From: Monomorium pharaonis
Taxonomy: Eukaryota; Arthropoda; Insecta; Hymenoptera; Formicidae
Direction: 5' to 3'
NCBI RefSeq assembly: GCF_013373865.1
Contig: NC_050476.1
Location: 2,836,501-2,900,500, forward strand
DNA length: 64,000 nucleotides
Positions within the stretch are counted from its first letter, which is position 1. The number at the start of each line of letters is the position of its first letter. Shown piece after piece: positions 57,492 through 64,000 of this stretch. The notes under the pieces are model-generated. The model saw only the letters and a list, made by a program, of their open reading frames with translations, did no database searches and was not told the DNA's origin. Made by a program: the position numbers and the translations under genes.

Positions 57492-60107
57492 CAGTGTACA
57501 CATAAAATTTAATTGTAATTCTGACGGTTGAAATTGAAATAACAATAAAAATTCGCGAATTCAAGATTAGACAGCCAAAATGAGGAATAAATAATGTTAA
57601 TTTGTAAATTGAATTTTTCAACTTTGTTAAATCGTTGATTAATCAGGCAGCAAAACAGATTAAGATAAACGTATATACACAAGATAAAGCAAAAGCGAAT
57701 TTTCTAGAGTTTTTCACTCTAATTACTGTCACAATATGCATAGATATACGTGACAAAATCAACGAGATATTCAGTCTTTTCGTTCAATAAAAGTTCGCCT
57801 TCTTCAAGAGTTCTTAGGCCCGACATTTATTGATCGAAGAGACTAAAACGGATGCTTCTGAGCGTGTGCTCACACGAGATGACGCGATCGACTTGAGATT
57901 TAAGAGAAAATCCTCGTAACCCGCTCGCCGCGTTACAGCTCGCAGCTGCGGGCGTAGATCGACTACTTAAATCTTCGCGGACGATTTCCCCATGATCTAT
58001 GACGGACACGGTGTACCCAGCGACCATACCTGAATAAAATTCCCTTGACTTGGTCCCTATAACTTTCTGAAAGCTCAGTCGCTCGCCCTAGCAACTTTTC
58101 CCGCCCCCTCGTTCTTAACTCTTTGACTGACAAAAATAATCCATAGATGGTCAACAAACGAACCGTCGACCATCAAGAAGTAATTGACTGTACATTTTCT
58201 GTCGATAAATATCAACGCCATTAAACTTTTCTATTTTCCTCCTTTCAATTTTTAATGCAGACTTTTCGGTTGCGTACGTTTACATGTGTATCATAAACAA
58301 GATTTATCTGTGATATCGAATAATATCACTATTTTCTGCGATGTAATGTACGTAATATATCGAGTTTTCAAATATTTATTGCAGACAATAGCCAGTAAAC
58401 GCCAATTAACAGTAACATAAGGTTAATATTACATATAATTCTCCATTCATCAACATAAGTGTATTATAGCATACATGCTGTACGTAACAATTGTTTGTTA
58501 ATTGATATTCATGCTGGGTAGCAATAAGCATAACAAAAAGTAATGAGAATGATACAAGGTCAGTAAAATTCGATGAACAAATCGTTGAAATTACATTTCA
58601 GAAAATATTAAAATTAAGAATCATAAAATTGCATTTTAAATTAAACAAAATGGAGTATTTCTCATAAAAAGTAAGTGTAGAAAAGCAATGAAAGAATATC
58701 AGAGATGTATGTACTGTGTGTAATGTTGAGCGTGATAAATATGTCAGATATAATATATCATACAAATGGAGATAAATATATTATATTATAATAATAAACC
58801 GAAATCGAGGCTACGTAAATTGACTGTCTGCTACGGACGTGCGCTCGAAACTCTACAATGCTCGAAAATTGTTAGAACAAATATGATTTCCGAGACGATT
58901 GTTACTCTCACGAAAACAGAAACTTGAATTTAGTATTATCTTAACGTCGTCTCTCTCGAGAGAGAGATAGAGAGAAACACGTAAGAAATATAAGCACATC
59001 GAAACTAAAAACGCAGCGTCACTAAAATTCGAATAGATCCGTCTACAAATTAAACATATTCCAGAAATTGTTTGAATAATTTGAGAAACTTATGTGTATT
59101 TTTATTTACGAAATAACAACATTTAACACGTTGAAACAAATAAAATAATAATGAGACGTTTCCTACAAAACTCAAACAAATCCAAAAAAGTTAAACTTTT
59201 CAAAAAACAAAAAAACTATCTTTAAATCGTCTATTAAAAAAAATCTCTTTCAAAATCTATTTATTTAAAAAAATAGAAAAAATATCCGAATTTATTTGTG
59301 GTTAAGTTCTTGAGTAATTTTTATATTTATTATCTATTCATCCATGCAATAATTTCATATTTTCTTTTTATAATATTAATAATTATAAAAGGTAAAATAG
59401 AAAATAACATTTAAAATGTAAAGTAAAAATTTTTTCACTTTTTATTTCCAAATTTTATAAATTGCTTTTGATAAAAATATTATACTTTAATATTTTTTTA
59501 ACTTTTTACATTTCTCTTTACACACATATGATAATTTTTTTCCAGAATAAAATACGTATATGAATAAATATTTAAATTTTACGATTAATATGTTGAGAAG
59601 TAATTTTTATAAAATAATAATAAAATTTGTAGAATCTGTGGTTTGAAATTCTTGCCGGAAATTTTACATTCACTATCATTTTTTATATATTCAGATATAT
59701 TATTTCATATTTTTCGTTTAATTCTTGCCAGGACAAAATTGTTCACACAATTAAAAACGAATAATTTGACGCGTAACTCACATTTTTTAAAAATTAGATT
59801 TGGTTGGTTTTTATAAAAAATTTTTTAATGATAAAAAAACCTATTTCTATAAATCAATTAATTAATATGTAGTATTAAAAAATAGCAATATCAAAATACG
59901 TATAATATTTGTTTCTCTCTCTTCTACAAATAATTTTCTGAATATATTCATAATACAAAATAATTAGATTGCGCACATAAAATATCAAGTTTTAATAATA
60001 TCATGCCGCTACAAAATAGATGAGAATAAATCTTATTAATTATTACATAATTTGCATGGACATAATATCGAACGCGAGAAAGAGGTTCTATCGAAATTCA
60101 ATTATCG
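57492..60107. other. AT-rich stretch without a recognised gene
   Basis: Mostly AT-rich. A moderately GC-richer patch at 57.8-58.15 kb has short minus-strand frames but no domain and no convincing splice pair. It probably belongs to introns of the plus-strand gene at 56.7 kb or the minus-strand gene starting at 61-63.7 kb. Confidence 0.45.
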
Positions 60108-60667
60108 GGCTTTGTGAACTTGGCATCCGACTTCAATAAATTTTTTTTTCTTAATTTTTTTTCGAAAGATTTTCGTATGTAGTTGAATGTAGTAACATTT
60201 ATTTTGTTTGTAGTAGCGTAGAAAAAAAATCAGAATTTAAAATAACGTCATCCTCCGACTTTGAAATAAATAAATTTTAACGACTGTTTCTTATAAAAAA
60301 TTACTTGTAGTGGATTGTAGTACAATTATTTCCGTTTGTAATTAAACCGTTCACACGGTATAATTATTTAAATAATTTATAGATAGACAATTTTTTAATT
60401 TTAAAGATAGCTCAAATCCGCTTGCGGGACTCGATTCAGAATCGTTTGTAGTTAAACCGTTTGCGTGATATAATTGTAACAATTGGAAAAAAACGAGAAT
60501 TTGTTACTTTTCATAATAACTAAAAATGAAAGCAAAATTATTACAGACAACTACAAACGATTCTGAATCAATCCCCGCAAGCTGTTTTAAGATTTCTTAA
60601 AAATTAACAAGTACCACTTATAAGACATTTGTTTATTTAATTGTCGGATGCCAAGTTCACAAAGCCC
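60108..60667. repeat. Left terminal block with 25-bp inverted ends
   Basis: Begins GGGCTTTGTGAACTTGGCAT (counting from 60,107) and ends with the inverse, ATGCCAAGTTCACAAAGCCC. Inside are subterminal inverted motifs such as GATTCAGAATCGTTTGTAG near 60,432 and its reverse near 60,552. Its immediate flanks (CAATTATCG on the left, GGAAATGA on the right) do not match, so the block did not insert here on its own. It begins about 30 bp beyond the donor of the left copy of exon B. Confidence 0.85.
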
Positions 60668-60702
60668 GGAAATGATTACGAAAAAAAGGGAATCTGACTT
60701 AC

Positions 60703-60742
60703 CGACACCGATGCATAGCAGCGGAGTTGCGTGTATCACAAA
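60703..60742 (-). CDS. Exon B, left copy
   Basis: A 40-nt exon with a strong pyrimidine-rich acceptor (TATTTTTTAG) and donor GTAAGTCAG. In phase with exon A it encodes FVIHATPLLCIGV plus one base, a mildly hydrophobic stretch that may begin a signal or membrane segment. The next exon would lie further left, beyond the terminal block that starts about 35 bp away; I could not identify it. Because exon B begins in phase 0, the exon ending at 63,639 on the same strand could also splice to it as an alternative first exon. Confidence 0.6.
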
Positions 60743-61038
60743 CTAAAAAATACAAATGTACTCTAATTAATTATTCAAGTATTCAAGCAGTTGGGCTTAT
60801 TCAGCAAACAAAGTAAATTAGTTAGCGTTCAGTAATTTATTAATCTGATTAATTCTTGCCTTTAATTCTTCACTCGTTCTAGAAATTGGAGCTAATATAA
60901 AAATAAAAAATCATAATAAAGAATCACTGACCGCTCACTGATCTGCTGAACGCGCCCATTATTTATGTCAAAGAATAATTACCGTGCGTGTGCAACAATT
61001 GATTTTGGGGGCAAAAGATAAAATAATAAATTACTCAC

Positions 61039-61107
61039 CTCAAAGTTGCTCCGCCGATGCCCGATGCCTCTCAGGCCGCCTCCTCCTCTCAGGTTAGAAT
61101 TCCGCAT
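61039..61107 (-). CDS. Exon A, left copy: start of an unidentified protein
   Basis: On the minus strand, ATG at 61107 opens MRNSNLRGGGG, then LRGIGHRRSNFE, 23 codons, ending at a donor (TTTGAG followed by GTGAGTAA) in phase 0. A stop lies in frame 17 codons upstream of the ATG, supporting this start. Exon B follows after a 296-nt intron in matching phase. The N terminus is Gly- and Arg-rich; I do not recognise it. Support for coding comes from the mirror copy at 62,527-62,595, which is identical in protein from the third codon on. Confidence 0.6.
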
Positions 61108-61275
61108 TTGCACAAAATTCACTCGCGAAAACACAGTTAATTAATGACGATCGGGCGACACTTGACACGATATTCCGAGGTTAATTCGACTGCTTCGACG
61201 CGTCGTCGTCAACTCGTCACACATCCTTTATCGCGACACTCGACGACGAGAAAACAAACTCGAGGAAGACAGAAG

Positions 61276-62361
61276 GATCGCGACATACGCGACGTACAGT
61301 GGAATGACCGCGATGAGAAGGAGAGAAAAGAGAGGACTCTCGCGACTCCGAATTATGTTGCATCCGGGCACAGCTAGACTCGATGTACGACGAGCGTTTC
61401 GCTTTTTCCAATATGACGATTAATTCGAAGGAAACTGAGCTCTCATTGGATATCGCTGATCGCTCGCAGCGCATCGAGTCCAGCCTGCCCGGACGATAAC
61501 AGGTTAGGTACGATGTACGCGATCCACGCACGTCGAACTCGTATCAAATTTTTTTATCCCGTATTAAAATCGAGATTGATTACACGATTACATTTATGCC
61601 AATTAACGACACATATTGATGATACGCGAGTACGATGTATTTTAATATTGAAAATGTGGAGTGTATTACGTAGTATTACTGCGTTTATTTATTCGCGAAA
61701 ATAAGATACAACGATCGCGCACTTCCGGAAATGCGTTCGGGACGACTGCTCCTTTCCTCTCTCCCCTCCCCACCTTCCACAGCTTTCCCGCAAATTGCCG
61801 GCGTACGAAAACACTCCGTTGCACTTGCGATGTCTTTGCTACTAAATATGACACTTTTATACGATGTTTTATACGTTCGGTATCATAACGTTACTCACCG
61901 AAACGCAGTCGTTCTCTACATCGCATCGGGCAGTTATCAATTCACGGCAATTACCATCACTTTTACTCGATCTTCGCGAGAGAGACGAGAGTGTGTCGCG
62001 ATACCGCGGTTACAGTACAGATACATTGAAACATGCACTACAGATACACTGAAACTTTGACGATTTTAATCCCCGCGACATTCGCGATTCGCCGGTATAC
62101 GACGGGGATGATGCCGCACCGATACGCGTGTCCGGCGCGTCGCGTCCCCCGGCAAGGTTACCGCGCGGACGAACGATGAACGCTAATGGCGAGGAGCACG
62201 GCGTAACTGAGGGGAGGGGATAGCCACCGGCACTCGCTGCCCGCTCTTCGGCCGGGCTCGGCCGCCGCTGCCGAGTCCAGCCGAGCGCCGAGTGCTCGCA
62301 GTACTGTTCGCTATCCCTACTTACGCCGCCGCCACAAGCCGGTACGCACTACCGCTCGTCT
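61276..62361. promoter_or_regulatory. Unique centre of the palindrome, possible bidirectional promoter
   Basis: This 1.09-kb spacer is the only non-mirrored part. It is GC- and CpG-rich, especially 62,080-62,345, and lies between two sets of first-exon-like sequence pointing outward. A bidirectional promoter is the natural reading, by inference only. CCAAT occurs near 61,410. Open frames inside it show no domain. Confidence 0.4.
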
Positions 62362-62526
62362 CTTCTGTCTTCCTCGAGTTTGTTTTCTCGTCGTCGAGCG
62401 TCGCGATAATGGTTGTGTGACGAGTTGACGACGCGTCGAAGCGATCGAATTAACCTCGGAATATCGTGTCAAGTGTCGCCCGATCGTCATTAATTAACTG
62501 TATTTTCGCGAGTGAATTTTGTGCGA

Positions 62527-62595
62527 GTATGGAATTCTAACCTAAGAGGAGGAGGCGGCCTGAGAGGCATCGGGCATCGGCGGAGCAACTTTGAA
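62527..62595 (+). pseudogene. Exon A, right copy, start codon lost
   Basis: Mirror copy of exon A on the plus strand with an intact donor (TTTGAA followed by GTGAGTAA). The ATG of the left copy corresponds to GTA here, and the second codon is also changed (CGG to TGG). No in-frame ATG lies between the upstream stop and the donor; the only nearby ATG opens a three-codon frame. From codon 3 the protein is identical to the left copy. It could be a broken first exon, or a coding exon reached from another upstream exon. Confidence 0.6.
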
Positions 62596-62888
62596 GTGAG
62601 TAACTTATTATTTTATCTTTTGCTCGCAAAATCAATTGTTGCACACGCGCGGTAATTATTCTTTGACATAAATAATGGGCTCGTTCAGCAGATCAGTGAG
62701 CGGTCAGTGATTCTTTATTATATTTTATTTTTGTATTAGCTCCAATTTCTAGAACTAGAGAAGAATTAATGGCAAGAATTAATCAGATTAATAAATTACT
62801 GAACGCTAACTAATTTGCTTTGTTTGCTGAATAAACCCAACTGCTTGAATACTTGAATAATTAATTAGAGTACATTTGTATTTTTTAG

Positions 62889-62928
62889 TTCGTGATACAC
62901 GCAACTCCACTGCTATGCATCGGTGTTG
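62889..62928 (+). pseudogene. Exon B, right copy
   Basis: Mirror copy of the 40-nt exon with acceptor TATTTTTTAG and donor GTAAGTCAG intact. It encodes the same 13 residues as the left copy; the three differences (TTT/TTC, CCG/CCA, GTC/GTT) are all silent. No downstream exon was identified before the window ends. Confidence 0.6.
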
Positions 62929-62963
62929 GTAAGTCAGATCATCCTTTTTTCGTAATCATTTCC

Positions 62964-63557
62964 GGGCTTTGTGAACTTGGCACCCGACAATTAAATAAAC
63001 AAATGCCTTATAAGTGGTAATTGTTAATTTTTAAGATATGTTAAATCCGCTTGCTGGGATCGATTCAGAATCGTTTGTAGTTTGTAAAAATTTTGCTTTC
63101 GTTTTTAGTTATCTTGAAAAATAGCAAATTCCCGTTTTTTTCTAATTGTTACAATTATATCACGCAAACGGTTTAACTGCAAACGAAAGCAAAGTCACTA
63201 CAAACAACTACAAACGATTCTGAATCGAGTCTCGCAAGCTGATTTGAGCTATCTTTAAAATTAAAAAAATTGCTATCTATAAATTGTTTAAATAATTATA
63301 CCGCGCGAACTATTCAACTACAAATGGAAATAATTGCATTATAATCCACTACAAATGATTTTCTATAAGAAATAGTCGTTAAAATTGATTTATTTTAAAG
63401 TCGGGGATGACGTTTTTTTTTTAATTCCGATATTTTTTTCTATGCTACTACAAACAAAATTAATGTTATCACATTCAACTACATACGAAAATCTGTCGAA
63501 AAAAAAAAATTAAGATAAAAAAATCACGTCAAGTCGAGTGCCAAGTTCACAAAGCCC
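62964..63557. repeat. Right terminal block with 25-bp inverted ends
   Basis: Inverted counterpart of the left block: starts GGGCTTTGTGAACTTGGCAC and ends GTGCCAAGTTCACAAAGCCC, with the same subterminal motifs. It carries small indels relative to the left block. Its flanks also fail to form a target duplication alone. Confidence 0.85.
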
Positions 63558-63638
63558 AATTATCGTGACGCCGCGACGCAAAATATATCGTGCGAAACAC
63601 AGTCGTAACGCGAGCGTTAACAGTGGAGGTTTACTCAC

Positions 63639-63758
63639 CGCCCCGATGCGTCGATACGGTGTCATCCTCTCCCTGTCGGTGATGTCCGCGCAGTGTCGAA
63701 AAGTCATGGTTGCAGACACCAGCTCCATGGGCACAACGATCGGGAAGAGGTCGTACAT
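63639..63758 (-). CDS. First coding exon of an unidentified minus-strand gene
   Basis: ATG at 63758 opens 40 codons, MYDLFPIVVPMELV to MTPYRRIGA, ending at a strong donor (GGGGCG followed by GTGAGTAA) in phase 0. Codon use is GC-rich at third positions and the reading looks coding. The upstream sequence to the window edge is GC-rich, fitting a promoter and 5' leader. The next exon lies to the left; exon B at 60,742 is in compatible phase, which would place the giant palindrome's right arm and centre inside intron 1. I do not recognise the protein. Confidence 0.5.
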
Positions 63759-64000
63759 TGTCAGTCACAAGCACTGTTAAACACGCCTGGATCGCTGCCG
63801 CGATCATCCTTCATGATTTACCGATGACACGTAGCACATCGCGTCGGTTCTATGCACTCACACACGCGAAGTCGTTTTAGTCCCCCTCTCACCTCCTCGT
63901 ATTCCTCGAAAAGACACACCAGGCAGGAAGCCAAAACGTCCGCCAAAACACACCGAGCCCGCGAAGGTCACGCCATACCGCGCCTCTCTCTCGCCACCAC
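63759..64000 (-). promoter_or_regulatory. Probable promoter and 5' leader of the minus-strand gene
   Basis: GC-rich sequence upstream of the 63,758 start on the minus strand, cut by the window edge. No specific core-promoter motif was identified. Confidence 0.3.

Larger units (their letters stand above)
60108..63556. mobile_element. 3.45-kb giant palindrome with terminal blocks and mirrored exons
   Basis: A 9-bp direct repeat, CAATTATCG, flanks the whole structure (60,099-60,107 and 63,557-63,565); both outer ends read GGCTTTGTGAACTTGG inward. The left arm 60,108-61,275 and right arm 62,362-63,556 are inverted copies, roughly 94% alike by eye, around a unique 1.09-kb centre. Each arm holds a terminal block of about 560 bp and two exons with intact splice sites. 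The outer direct repeat says the structure behaved as one insertion, while the exons look like gene sequence under constraint. A foldback element that captured gene 5' ends, or an inverted duplication beside a transposon, are both possible. No transposase is encoded. Confidence 0.75.

Noticed and set aside
57827..58157. Minus-strand frames as the next exon after exon B
   Set aside because: I could not find an acceptor with the required phase and a following donor that gave a convincing protein segment.
60108..60667. The left terminal block as an independent 560-bp MITE insertion
   Set aside because: Its ends form a good inverted repeat, but the immediate flanks do not match; the matching 9-bp repeat lies at the far end of the whole palindrome.
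61144..61377. Plus-strand 77-codon frame inside the giant palindrome
   Set aside because: It lies across the arm boundary, opposite the minus-strand leader of exon A, with a basic low-complexity translation and no splice context.
1..64000. CRISPR arrays, bacterial operons, phage or plasmid functions
   Set aside because: The tandem repeats found are microsatellites, minisatellites or transposon-internal arrays; gene structure is spliced and eukaryotic throughout.

Overview
This looks like nuclear DNA of an insect, most likely a hymenopteran and possibly an ant. That is inference from texture: coding exons are short and split by GT-AG introns, CpG-rich islands sit in AT-rich DNA, GA/CT and CA/TG microsatellites are dense, small hairpin DNA transposons are common, and the recognisable proteins have close insect relatives. 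Nothing bacterial is present, and most long open frames are chance frames through microsatellites or GC-rich DNA. No ribosomal RNA, CRISPR array or convincing tRNA was found.

Layout. 1-12 kb: no supported protein gene; AT-rich DNA, microsatellites and one exon-like end on the minus strand at 8121. 12.48-17.46 kb, minus strand: a three-exon RGS protein of the RZ group (RGS17/19/20; Drosophila Dhit) with a polyglutamine tract, cysteine string and complete RGS domain; a probable untranslated 5' exon lies at 20.65 kb. 17.5-29.6 kb: GC-rich, microsatellite-rich promoter-like DNA. 29.64-37.19 kb, plus strand: a seven-exon C2H2 zinc-finger gene, probably the charlatan (REST-like) family; the splices keep one frame of 802 codons and rebuild a zinc finger across intron 2. 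Introns 2 and 5 carry transposon-like palindromes. 37.2-56.7 kb: intergenic or intronic DNA with a dense set of non-autonomous DNA transposons, including a 2.1-kb palindromic element at 45.6-47.7 kb. 56.70-56.97 kb, plus strand: one exon of an unidentified membrane protein. 60.1-63.6 kb: a 3.45-kb giant palindrome bounded by a 9-bp direct repeat. 63.64-63.76 kb, minus strand: a first coding exon of an unidentified gene.

The most unusual object is the 60,108-63,556 palindrome. Each 1.2-kb arm holds a terminal block of about 560 bp bounded by inverted copies of one 25-bp end, then two small exons with intact splice sites. Transcription would run outward from a GC-rich centre. Over the 34 codons after the start region the two copies differ at five positions, all synonymous. 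The left copy keeps its ATG and the right copy has lost it. This is either a foldback transposon carrying gene 5' ends or an inverted duplication of a promoter and first exons.

The genes shown are not an operon; the RGS protein (G-protein signalling) and the zinc-finger protein (transcription) are separate eukaryotic genes. Exon limits come from reading splice sites and frames by eye. Transcript evidence would be needed for untranslated exons and for the incomplete genes near 57 and 61-64 kb.
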